In this document: piece after piece, positions 1 through 12,000 of the stretch
Layout of the letters: each line of letters opens with the position of its first letter
Numbering within the stretch: position 1 is the stretch's first letter
Assembly: GCF_051401765.1 (NCBI RefSeq)
Contig: NW_027480482.1
Coordinates: 1,922,001 to 1,986,000, forward strand
DNA: 64,000 nucleotides
Source of the DNA: Calliopsis andreniformis
Taxonomy: Eukaryota > Arthropoda > Insecta > Hymenoptera > Andrenidae
Direction: 5' to 3'
The notes under the pieces: generated by a model
Told to the model about the DNA's origin: nothing
What the model saw: only the letters and a program-made list of their open reading frames with translations
Database searches by the model: none
Position numbers and translations under genes: made by a program

Positions 1-351
1 CCAATCATCAAGCTTCAATCCTCAATACTCAATCTTCAGTCCTCAATCCTCAATCCTCAATCCTCAATCCTCAATCCTCAATCCTCAATCCTCAATCCTC
101 ATTCTTCAATCCTCAATACCCAATCCTCAATCTTCAATCCTCAATCCACAATCCTCAATTCTCAATCCTCAACCCTCAGTCCTCAGTCCTCTAACGTCAA
201 TCCTCCACCCTCAGCCCTCATCCCCAATACTCAACTCTCAATCCTCAATCCTCAATCTTCAATCCTCAATCCTCAACCTACAATCCTCAATCCTCAGTCC
301 TCAAACCTCAATTCTGAATCCTCAATCCTGAATCCTCAATCTTCAGCTCTC

Positions 352-498
352 AGTCCTCAACAATCCGATGTCAATCCTCAATCCTCAATAGAATATCCTC
401 AATTCGCAGTTTTCAATACACAATACTCAATCTGCAATCTTCAAGTCTCTATCCACAAGCATCAATTCTCATCACTCTACCCTCAACACTCAGTCCCC
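352..498. repeat. A element family: 147-bp, 21-heptamer string (first copy)
   Basis: First of 77 copies. An A element is 21 consecutive heptamers in unbroken register, here from AGTCCTC-type to AGTCCCC. Diagnostic heptamers: 2 AACAATC, 3 AGTTGTC, 6 AATAGAA, 7 TATCCTC, 8 AATTCAC, 9 AGTTTTC, 12 AATCTGC, 13 AATCTTC, 15 TATCCAC, 16 AAACATC, 18 ATCACTC, 20 AACACTC. Heptamer 14 defines subtypes: AAATCTC (1-15 kb), AAACCAC (mostly 15-29 kb), AAACTTC (19-54 kb), AAACCTC (57-64 kb). Start positions are given in the block entries; right-part copies not given elsewhere are 43283, 46556, 55646, 56525, 57366, 57981, 58582, 59885 and 63493. Confidence 0.9.
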
Positions 499-925
499 AA
501 TCCTCAATACTCAATCCTCAAGTCTCAATCCTCAATCCACAATCCTCAACCTTCAATCCTCAATACTCAGTCTTCAATGCCCAATCCTCAATTCTCAATC
601 CTCAATTCTCAATCCTCAATCGTCAATCTTCAATCCTCGACACTCAATCTTCAATCCTCAATCCTCAATCCTCAATCCTCAATCCTCATCCTTCAATCCT
701 CAAAACCCAATCCTCAATCTTCAATCCTCAATTCTCAATCCTCAATCCTCAATCCTCAATCCTCAACCGTCAACCTTCAATCCTCAATACTCAATCTTCA
801 ATCCTCAATCCTCAATCCTCGATCCTCAATCCTCATTCTTCAATCCTCAATACGCAATCCTCAATCGTCAATCCTCAATCCACAATCCTCAATCCTCAAT
901 CCTCAATCCTCAATCCTCAGTCCTC

Positions 926-1175
926 AGAACTCAAACGTCAATACTCATCCCTGAGTCCTCGTCCTCAATCCACAACCCTCAATCCTCAATCCTCAAACTT
1001 CAATCCTCAATCCTCAATCCTCAATTCTCAATCCTCAATCCTCAGTCCTCAGAACTCAAACGTCAATACTCATCCCTGAGTCCTCGTCCTCAATCCACAA
1101 CACTCAATCCTCAATCCTCAAACTTCAATCCTCAATCCTCAATCCTCAATTCTCAATCCTCAATCCTCAGGCCTC
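926..1175. repeat. Local 125-bp tandem duplication containing C
   Basis: AGAACTC-AAACGTC at 926 recurs at 1051, and what follows matches to about 1167 apart from a few single-base changes (for example AACCCTC against AACACTC). The period of 125 is 18 heptamers minus one base, as expected because each copy contains one 6-bp GTCCTC unit. Confidence 0.85.
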
Positions 1176-1985
1176 AAACCTTCAATCCTTAATCCTCAAT
1201 CCTGAATCCTCAATCTTCAGCACTCACTCCTCAACAATCAGTTGTCAATCCTCAATCCTCAATAGAATATCATCAATTCACAGTTTTCATTACTCAATAC
1301 TCAATCTGCAATCTTCAAATCTCTATCCACAAACATCAATTCTCATCACTCAGCCCTCAATCCTCAATCCTCAATCCTCATTCTTCAATCCTCAATACCC
1401 AATCCTCAATACCCAATCCTCAATCTTCAATCCCCAATCCTCAATCCTCAATTCTCAATCCTCAATCCTCAGTCCTCAGTCCTCTAACCTCAATCCTCAA
1501 CCCTCAGCCCTCATCCCCAATCCTCAATTCTCAATCCTCAATCCTCAACCTTCAATCCTCAATACTCCATCTTCAATTCTCAATCCTCAATCCTCAGTCC
1601 TCAGTCCTCAAACCTCAATCCTCAACACTCAGCCCTCATCCTCAATCCTCAGTCGACAATCCGCAATCCTCAATCTTCAATCCTCAATACTCAACCTTCA
1701 ATCCTCAATCCTCTGTCCTCAAACCACAATTCTGAATCCTCAATCCTGTGTCCTCAATCTTCAGCCCTCAGACCTCAACAATCAATAGTCAATCCTCAAT
1801 CCTCAAACGAATATCCTCAATTCACAGTTTTCAATGCTCAATACTCAATCTGCAATATTCAAACCTCTATTCACAAACATCAATTCTCATCACTCAACCC
1901 TCAACACTCAGTCCTCAATGTTCAATTCTCAATCCTCAATTCTCAATCTTCAATCCGCAATACTGAATCTTCAGTCCTCAATCCT
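1116..1985. repeat. Dispersed duplicate block, left copy (partner 11146-12015)
   Basis: About 870 bp recur 10,030 bp downstream with only scattered changes. Shared rare features are AGGCCTC at 1169/11199, the Acatcaattca-type A element with CACTCACTCC just upstream (1226/11256), and the unusual AAACGAA heptamer in the next A element (1805/11835). The offset changes by one base near 1182, where the left copy has an extra T. Confidence 0.88.
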
Positions 1986-2140
1986 CAATCCTCAATCCTC
2001 AATCCTCAATCCTCAGTCTTCAATCCTCAGTCCCCAGTGCTCAATCTTCTATCCTCAATACTCAATCCTCAATCCTCAATCCTCAATCCTCAATTTTCAA
2101 TCCTCAATACTCAATCTTCAATCCTCAATCCTCAATCCTC

Positions 2141-5100
2141 AATCCCCAATCCTCAACACTCAATCCTCAGCCCTCAAACCTCAATCCGGAATCCTCAATC
2201 CTGAATCCTCAATCTTCAGCCCTCACTCCTCAACAATCAGTTGTCAATCCTCAATCCTCAATAGAATATCATCAATTCACAGTTTTCATTACTCAATACT
2301 CAATCTGCAATCTTCAAATCTCTATCCACAAACATCAATTCTCATCACTCAACCCTCAACACTCAGTCCTCAATCTTCAATCCTCAATCCTCAATCCTCA
2401 ATCTTCAATCCGCAATACTCAATCTTCAATCCTCAATCCTCAACTCTCAATCTTCAATACTCAATTCTCAATCCTCAATCCACAATCCTCAATCCTCAAT
2501 CCTCATTCTTCAATAATCAATACCCAATCCTCAATCTTCAATCCTCAATCCTCAATCCTCAATTCTCAATACTCAATCCTCTATTCTCAGACCTCAAACA
2601 TCAATACTCAAACCTCAGTCCTCGTCCTCAATCCACAACCCTCAATCCTCAATCCTCAATCATCAATCCTCATTCCTCAATCCCCAATCCTCAATCCTCA
2701 GTCCTCAAACCTCAATGCTGAATCCTCAATCCTGAATCCTCAATCTTGAGCCCCCAGTCCTATACAATCAGTTGTCAATCCTCAATCCTCAATAGAATGT
2801 CATAAATTCACAGCTTTCATTACTCAATACTCAATCTGCAATCTTCAAATCTCTATCCACAAACATCAATTCTCATCACTCAACCCTCAACACTCAGTCC
2901 CCAATCCTCAATATTCAATCCTCAATTCTCAATCCTCAATCCACAATCCTCAACCTTCAATCCTCAATAATCAGTCTTCAGTCCTCAATCCTCAATCCTC
3001 AAGCCTCAATCCTCAATCCTCAATCCTCGGTCCTCAATCCTCAATCGTCAATCTCCAATCCTGAATACTCAACCTTCAATCGTCAATCCTCAATCCTCAA
3101 TCCTCAATCCTCAATCCTCGTCCTTCAATCCTCAATAGCCAATCCTCAATCTTCAATCCTCAATCCTCAATCCTCAGGCGTCAATCCTCAATTCTCAATA
3201 CTCAACCCTCAATCCCCAGTCCTCAAACCTCAATCCGGAATCCACAATCCTGAATCCTCAGTCTTCAGCCGTCGGTCCTCAACAATCAATTGTCAATTCT
3301 CAATCCTCAATAGAATATCCTCAAATCACAGTTTTCAATACCCAATCCCCATTCTTCAATCTTCAAATCTCAATCCACAAACATCAATTCTCATCACTCA
3401 ACCCTCAAGACTCAGTCCTCACTCTTCAATCCTCAATCCTCAATCCTCAATCTTCAATCCTCAATCCTCAATTCTCAATCTTCAATACTCAATCCTCAAT
3501 CTTCAATCCACAATCCTCAATCCTCAATCCTCATTCTTCAACCCTCAATACCCAATCCTCAATCTTCAATCCTCAATCCTCAATCCTCAATCCTTAATCC
3601 TCAATCCTCTTCCTTCAATCCTCAATACCCACTCCTCAATCTTCAATCCTGAATCCTCAGTCCTCAATTCTCAACCCTCAATCCTCAATCCTCAATCCTC
3701 AATCCTCAATCCTCAATCCTCAATCCTCAGTAATCAATCCTCAATCTTCAATACTCAATCGTCAATCCTCAGTCCTCAATCCTCAATCCTCAATTCTTGT
3801 TCCTCAAACCTCAATCCTCAACCCTCAGTCCTCATCCTCAATTCTCAATTCTCAATACTCAATCCTCAATCCTCAATCCTCAACCGTCAGTCCTCGTCCT
3901 CAGTCATCAGCCCTCAATCCTCAATCCTCTATTTTCAATCCTCAACACTCAATATTCACTCCTCAATCCTCAATCCTCAATCCTCAATCTTCAATCCTAA
4001 ATCCTCAACCCTCAATCTTCAATCCTCATTCTTCAATCCTCAATACCCGATACTCAATCTTCATTCCTCAATCCTCAATCCTCAATTCTCAATCCTCAAT
4101 CCTCAGTCCTCAGTCCTGAAACCTCAATCCTCAAACCTCAGCCCTCATCCTCAGTCCTCAATCCTCAATCCTCAATCCTCAATCTTCAATCCTCAATACT
4201 CAATCTTCAATAATCAATCCTCAATTCTCAATCCTCAATACTCAATCCTCAATCGTCAGTCCTCAATCCCAAATCCTCAATCTTCAATCCTCAATCTTCA
4301 TTCCTCAATCCTCAATCCTCAATTCTCAATCCTCAATCCTCAGTCCTCAGTCCTGAAACCTCAATCCTCAAACCTCAGCCCTCGTCCTCAGTCCACAACC
4401 CTCAATCCTCAATCCTCAATATTCAATCATCAATATTCAATCTTCAATTCTCAATCCTCAATCCTCAATCCTCAATCCTCAATCCTAAATCTTTAATCCT
4501 CAATCCTCAATCCTCAAACCTCAATCCTTAATCCTCAATCCTGAATCCTCAATCTTCAGCCCTCACTCCTCAACAATCAGTTGTCAATCCTCAATCCTCA
4601 ATAGAATATCATCAATTCACAGTTTTCATTACTCAATACTCAATCTGCAATCTTCAAATCTCTATCCACAAACATCAATTCTCATCACTCAACCCTCAAC
4701 ACTCAGTCCCCAATCCACAATATTCAATCCTCCATTCTCAATCCTCAATCCACAATCCTCAACCTTCAATCCTCAATACTCAGTCTTCAATGCTCAATCC
4801 TCAATCCTGAATCGTCAATTCTCAATCCTCAATCGTCATTCTTCAGTCCTCAATACTCAATCTTCAATCCTCAATCCTCAGTCCTCAAACCTCAATTCTG
4901 AATCCTCAATCCTGTATCCCCAATCTTCAGCCCTCTGTCCTCAACAGTCCGCAGTCAATCCTCAATCCTCAATAGAATATCCTCAATTCGCAGTTTTCAA
5001 TACTCAATACTCAATCTGCAATCTTCAAATCTCTATCCACAAACATCGATTCTCATCACTCAACCCTCAACACTCAGTCCTCAATGTTCAATCCTCAATC

Positions 5101-5572
5101 CTCAATTCTCAATCTTCAATCCTCAATACTGAATCTTCAGTCCTCAATCCTCAATCCTCAAGCCCCAATCCTCAATCCTCAATCCTCGGTCCTCAATCCT
5201 CAATCGTCAATCTTCAATCCTCAATCCTCAATCCTCAAGCGTCAATCCTCAATTCTCAATGCTCAACCCTCAATCCTCAGTCCTCAAACCTCAATCCGGA
5301 ATCCTCAATCCTGAATCCTCAATCTTCAGCCGTCGGTCCTCAACAATCAATTGTCAATTCTCAATCCTCAATAGAATATCCTCAAATCACAGTTTTCAAT
5401 ACCCAATCCCCATTCTTCAATCTTCAAATCTCAATCCACAAACATCAATTCTCATCACTCAACCCTCAACACTCAGTCCTCACTCTTCAATCCTCAATCC
5501 TCAATCCTCAATCTTCAATCCTCAATACTCAATCTTCAATCCTCAATCCTCAATTCTCAATCTTCAATACTC
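2141..5572. repeat. 3.4-kb tandem duplication, copy 1
   Basis: This 3,432-bp unit is followed directly by a second copy. Both begin at AATCCCC-AATCCTC (2141, 5573). It contains A elements starting at 2225, 2756, 3274, 4565, 4936 and 5335, a C element at 2589, and no B. Differences from copy 2 are few: AATAATC against AATACTC near 2956, and AATCTTT against AATCCTT near 4490. Copy 2 also has one extra 21-bp block. Confidence 0.93.
2589..2650. repeat. C element family (representative copy)
   Basis: C is a string of variant heptamers beginning AGACCTC-AAACATC-AATACTC and passing through AGTCCTC, a 6-bp GTCCTC and AATCCAC. Other copies start near 6021, 9313, 12793, 15289, 16294, 20413, 25433, 26543, 28268, 28561, 30731, 33922, 35751, 39450, 42333, 45132, 47936, 51014, 51314, 53042, 54356, 56240, 57293, 57694, 58296, 59812, 60374, 63410 and 63822. 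Later copies have AGCCCTC as the fourth heptamer where the earliest have AAACCTC. End coordinate is approximate. Confidence 0.8.
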
Positions 5573-8500
5573 AATCCCCAATCCTCAACCCTCAATCCTC
5601 AGCCCTCAAACCTCAATCCGGAATCCTCAATCCTGAATCCTCAATCTTCAGCCCTCACTCCTCAACAATCAGTTGTCAATCCTCAATCCTCAATAGAATA
5701 TCATCAATTCACAGTTTTCATTACTCAATACTCAATCTGCAATCTTCAAATCTCTATCCACAAACATCAATTCTCATCACTCAACCCTCAACACTCAGTC
5801 CTCAATCTTCAATCCTCAATCCTCAATCCTCAATCTTCAATCCGCAATACTCAATCTTCAATCCTCAATCCTCAACTCTCAATCTTCAATACTCAATTCT
5901 CAATCCTCAATCCACAATCCTCAATCCTCAATCCTCATTCTTCAATAATCAATACCCAATCCTCAATCTTCAATCCTCAATCCTCAATCCTCAATTCTCA
6001 ATACTCAATCCTCTATTCTCAGACCTCAAACATCAATACTCAAACCTCAGTCCTCGTCCTCAATCCACAACCCTCAATCCTCAATCCTCAATCATCAATC
6101 CTCATTCCTCAATCCCCAATCCTCAATCCTCAGTCCTCAAACCTCAATGCTGAATCCTCAATCCTGAATCCTCAATCTTGAGCCCCCAGTCCTATACAAT
6201 CAGTTGTCAATCCTCAATCCTCAATAGAATGTCATAAATTCACAGCTTTCATTACTCAATACTCAATCTGCAATCTTCAAATCTCTATCCACAAACATCA
6301 ATTCTCATCACTCAACCCTCAACACTCAGTCCCCAATCCTCAATATTCAATCCTCAATTCTCAATCCTCAATCCACAATCCTCAACCTTCAATCCTCAAT
6401 ACTCAGTCTTCAGTCCTCAATCCTCAATCCTCAAGCCTCAATCCTCAATCCTCAATCCTCGGTCCTCAATCCTCAATCGTCAATCTCCAATCCTGAATAC
6501 TCAACCTTCAATCGTCAATCCTCAATCCTCAATCCTCAATCCTCAATCCTCGTCCTTCAATCCTCAATAGCCAATCCTCAATCTTCAATCCTCAATCCTC
6601 AATCCTCAGGCGTCAATCCTCAATTCTCAATACTCAACCCTCAATCCCCAGTCCTCAAACCTCAATCCGGAATCCACAATCCTGAATCCTCAGTCTTCAG
6701 CCGTCGGTCCTCAACAATCAATTGTCAATTCTCAATCCTCAATAGAATATCCTCAAATCACAGTTTTCAATACCCAATCCCCATTCTTCAATCTTCAAAT
6801 CTCAATCCACAAACATCAATTCTCATCACTCAACCCTCAAGACTCAGTCCTCACTCTTCAATCCTCAATCCTCAATCCTCAATCTTCAATCCTCAATACT
6901 CAATCTTCAATCCTCAATCCTCAATTCTCAATCTTCAATACTCAATCCTCAATCTTCAATCCACAATCCTCAATCCTCAATCCTCATTCTTCAACCCTCA
7001 ATACCCAATCCTCAATCTTCAATCCTCAATCCTCAATCCTCAATCCTTAATCCTGAATCCTCTTCCTTCAATCCTCAATACCCACTCCTCAATCTTCAAT
7101 CCTGAATCCTCAGTCCTCAATTCTCAACCCTCAATCCTCAATCCTCAATCCTCAATCCTCAATCCTCAATCCTCAATCCTCAGTAATCAATCCTCAATCT
7201 TCAATACTCAATCGTCAATCCTCAGTCCTCAATCCTCAATCCTCAATTCTTGTTCCTCAAACCTCAATCCTCAACCCTCAGTCCTCATCCTCAATTCTCA
7301 ATTCTCAATACTCAATCCTCAATCCTCAATCCTCAACCGTCAGTCCTCGTCCTCAGTCATCAGCCCTCAATCCTCAATCCTCTATTTTCAATCCTCAACA
7401 CTCAATATTCACTCCTCAATCCTCAATCCTCAATCCTCAATCTTCAATCCTAAATCCTCAACCCTCAATCTTCAATCCTCATTCTTCAATCCTCAATACC
7501 CGATACTCAATCTTCATTCCTCAATCCTCAATCCTCAATTCTCAATCCTCAATCCTCAGTCCTCAGTCCTGAAACCTCAATCCTCAAACCTCAGCCCTCA
7601 TCCTCAGTCCTCAATCCTCAATCCTCAATCCTCAATCTTCAATCCTCAATACTCAATCTTCAATAATCAATCCTCAATTCTCAATCCTCAATACTCAATC
7701 CTCAATCGTCAGTCCTCAATCCCAAATCCTCAATCTTCAATCCTCAATCTTCATTCCTCAATCCTCAATCCTCAATTCTCAATCCTCAATCCTCAGTCCT
7801 CAGTCCTGAAACCTCAATCCTCAAACCTCAGCCCTCGTCCTCAGTCCACAACCCTCAATCCTCAATCCTCAATATTCAATCATCAATATTCAATCTTCAA
7901 TTCTCAATCCTCAATACTCAATCCTCAATCCTCAATCCTAAATCCTTAATCCTCAATCCTCAATCCTCAAACCTCAATCCTTAATCCTCAATCCTGAATC
8001 CTCAATCTTCAGCCCTCACTCCTCAACAATCAGTTGTCAATCCTCAATCCTCAATAGAATATCATCAATTCACAGTTTTCATTACTCAATACTCAATCTG
8101 CAATCTTCAAATCTCTATCCACAAACATCAATTCTCATCACTCAACCCTCAACACTCAGTCCCCAATCCACAATATTCAATCCTCCATTCTCAATCCTCA
8201 ATCCACAATCCTCAACCTTCAATCCTCAATACTCAGTCTTCAATGCTCAATCCTCAATCCTGAATCGTCAATTCTCAATCCTCAATCGTCATTCTTCAGT
8301 CCTCAATACTCAATCTTCAATCCTCAATCCTCAGTCCTCAAACCTCAATTCTGAATCCTCAATCCTGTATCCCCAATCTTCAGCCCTCTGTCCTCAACAG
8401 TCCGCAGTCAATCCTCAATCCTCAATAGAATATCCTCAATTCGCAGTTTTCAATACTCAATACTCAATCTGCAATCTTCAAATCTCTATCCACAAACATC

Positions 8501-9025
8501 GATTCTCATCACTCAACCCTCAACACTCAGTCCTCAATGTTCAATCCTCAATCCTCAATTCTCAATCTTCAATCCTCAATACTGAATCTTCAGTCCTCAA
8601 TCCTCAATCCTCAAGCCCCAATCCTCAATCCTCAATCCTCGGTCCTCAATCCTCAATCGTCAATCTTCAATCCTCAATCCTCAATCCTCAAGCGTCAATC
8701 CTCAATTCTCAATGCTCAACCCTCAATCCTCAGTCCTCAAACCTCAATCCGGAATCCTCAATCCTGAATCCTCAATCTTCAGCCGTCGGTCCTCAACAAT
8801 CAATTGTCAATTCTCAATCCTCAATAGAATATCCTCAAATCACAGTTTTCAATACCCAATCCCCATTCTTCAATCTTCAAATCTCAATCCACAAACATCA
8901 ATTCTCATCACTCAACCCTCAACACTCAGTCCTCACTCTTCAATCCTCAATCCTCAATCCTCAATCTTCAATCCTCAATACTCAATCTTCAATCCTCAAT
9001 CCTCAATTCTCAATCTTCAATACTC
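5573..9025. repeat. 3.4-kb tandem duplication, copy 2
   Basis: Copy 2 is offset 3,432 bp from copy 1 up to about 6895 and 3,453 bp afterwards. The change is an extra 21 bp (three heptamers, AATACTC-AATCTTC-AATCCTC) present only here. A elements start at 5657, 6188, 6706, 8018, 8389 and 8788, and C at 6021. After 9026 the sequence departs (AATCCTC where copy 1 meets AATCCCC). Confidence 0.93.
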
Positions 9026-12000
9026 AATCCTCAATCCTCAATCCACAGTCCTCAATCCTCAATCCTCATTCTTCAATCCTCAATACCCAATCCTCAATCT
9101 TCAACCCTCAATCCTCAATTCTCAATCTTCAATCCTCAATACTCAATCTTCAATCCTCAATCCTCAACTCTCAATCTTCAATACTCAATTCTCAATCCTC
9201 AATCCACAATCCTCAATCCTCAATCCTCATTCTTCAATAATCAATACCCAATCCTCAATCTTCAATCCTCAATCCTCAATCCTCAATTCTCAATACTCAA
9301 TCCTCTATTCTCAGACCTCAAACATCAATACTAAAACCTCAGTCCTCGTCCTCAATCCACAACCCTCAATCCTCAATCCTCAATCTTCAATCCTCATTCC
9401 TCAATCCCCAATCCTCAATCCTCGGTCCTCAAACCTCAATGCTGAATCCTCAATCCTGAATCCTCAATCTTGAGCCCTCAGTCCTATACAATCAGTTGCC
9501 AATCCTCAATCCTCAATAGAATGTCATAAATTCACAGCTTTCATTACTCAATACTCAATCTGCAATCTTCAAATCTCTATCCACAAACATCAATTCTCAT
9601 CACTCAACCCCCAACACTCAGTCCCCAATCCTCAATATTCAATCCTCAATTCTCAATCCTCAATCCACAATCCTCAACCTTCAATCCTCAATACTCAGTC
9701 TTCAATCCTCAATCCTCAACCCTCAATCCTCAATCCTCAATCCACAATCCTCAATCCTCAATCCTCATTCTTCAATCCTCAATACCCAATCCTCAATCTT
9801 CAATCCTCAATCCTCAATCCTCAATCCTCAATCCTCAATCCTCTTCCTTCAATCCTAAATACCCAATCCTCAACCTTCAATCCTGAATCCTCAATCCTCA
9901 ATTCTCAACCCTCAATCCTCAGTTCTCAGTCCTCAAACCTCAATCCTCAAACCTCAGTCCTCATCCTCGATACTCAATCCTCAATCCTCAATCCTCAATC
10001 TTCAATCCTCAATACTCAATCTTCAACCCGCAATCCTCAGTCCTCAAACCTTAATTCTGAATCCTCAATCCTGCATCCTCAATCTACAGCCCTCAGTCGT
10101 CAACAATCAGTTGCCAATCCTCAATCCCCAATAGAATACCCACAATTCACAGCTTTCAATACTCAATACTCAATCTGCAATCTTCAAATCTCTATCCACA
10201 AACATCAATTCTCATCACTAAACCCTGAACTCTCAGTTCTCAATGTTCAATCCTAAAATCCTCAATTCTCAATCTTCAATCCTCAATACTGAATCTTCAA
10301 TCCTCAATCCTCAATCCTCAATCCTCAATCCTCAATCCTCAATCCTCAGTAATCAATCCTCAATCTTCAATACTCAATCGTCAATCCTCAGTCCTCAATC
10401 CTCAATCCTCAATTCTTGTTCCTCAATCCTCTGTCCTCAGTCCTCTAACCTCAATCCTCAACCCTCAGCCCTCATCCTCAATCCTCAATTCTCAATCCTC
10501 AATCCTCAACCTTCAATCCTCAATACTCAGTCTTCAATGCTCAATCCTCAATCCTGAATCCTTAATTCTCAATCCTTAATCCTCAATCCTGAATCCTCAA
10601 TCTTCATTCTTCAATCCTCAATACCCAATACTCAATCTTCAATCCTCAATCCTCAATCCTCAATTCTCAATCCTCAATCCTCAGTCCTCAGTCCTGAAAC
10701 CTCAATCCTCAACCCTCAGCCCTCATCCTCAATCCTCAATCCTCAATCCTCAATCCTCAATCCTCAATCTTTAATCCTCAATCCTCAATCCTCAATCCTC
10801 AATCCTCAACCTTCAACCCTCAATCCTCAATCTTCAATCCTCAATCCTCAATCCTTAATCCTCAATCCTGAATCCTCAATCTTCAGCCCTCACTCCTCAA
10901 CAATCAGTTGTCAATCCTCAATCCTCAATAGAATATCATCAATTCACAGTTTTCATTACTCAATACTCAATCTGCAATCTTCAAATCTCTATCCACAAAC
11001 ATCAATTCTCATCACTCAACCCTCAACACTCAGTCCCCAATCCTCAATATTCAATCCTCAATTCTCAATCCTCAATCCACAATCCTCAACCTTCAATCCT
11101 CAATACTCAGTCTTCAATGCTCAATCCTCAATCCTGAATCCTTAATTCTCAAACTTCAATCCTCAATCCTCAATCCTCAATTCTCAATCCTCAATCCTCA
11201 GGCCTCAAACCTCAATCCTTAATCCTCAATCCTGAATCCTCAATCTTCAGCACTCACTCCTCAACAATCAGTTGTCAATCCTCAATCCTCAATAGAATAT
11301 CATCAATTCACAGTTTTCATTACTCAATACTCAACCTGCAATCTTCAAATCTCTATCCACAAACATCAATTCTCATCACTCAACCCTCAATCATCAATCC
11401 TCAATCCTCATTCTTCAATCCTCAATACCCAATCCTCAATACCCAATCCTCAGTCTTCAATCCCCAATCCTCAATCCTCAATTCTCAATCCTCAATCCTC
11501 TGTCCTCAGTCCTCTAACCTCAATCCTCAACCCTCAGCCCTCATCCTCAATCCTCAATTCTCAATCCTCAATCCTCAACCTTCAATCCTCAATACTCCAT
11601 CTTCAATTCTCAATCCTCAATCCTCAGTCCTCAGACCTCAAACCTCAATCCTCAACACTCAGCCCTCATCCTCAATCCTCAGTCGACAATCCGCAATCCT
11701 CAATCTTCAATCCTCAATACTCAACCTTCAATCCTCAATCCTCTGTCCTCAAACCACAATTCTGAATCCTCAATCCTGTGTCCTCAATCTTCAGCCCTCA
11801 GACCTCAACAATCAATAGTCAATCCTCAATCCTCAAACGAATATCCTCAATTCACAGTTTTCAATACTCAATACTCAATCTGCAATATTCAAACCTCTAT
11901 TCACAAACATCAATTCTCATCACTCATTCCTCAACACTCAGTCCTCAATGTTCAATCCTCAATCCTCAATTCTCAATCTTCAATCCGCAATACTGAACCT

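Larger units (their letters stand above)
1..2140. repeat. Left flank of the array, A elements only
   Basis: Heptamer array with three A elements, starting at 352, 1226 and 1770. The third has AAACGAA in place of AATAGAA as heptamer 6. Two diverged C elements lie at 926 and 1051. There is no B element. Canonical AATCCTC runs are longest near 45-100. The single HindIII-type AAGCTT near position 10 is a chance variant. Confidence 0.85.

Noticed and set aside
352..498. AACAATC-AGTTGTC in element A as a protein-binding dyad
   Set aside because: The self-complementary arms are only 4-5 bp and vary between copies, so the symmetry is within what chance allows.
1834..2721. 295-codon open frame on the + strand
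   Set aside because: Crosses the left boundary of the 3.4-kb duplication and reads only repeat peptide interrupted by A-element residues. The equivalent start in the duplicate is not conserved.
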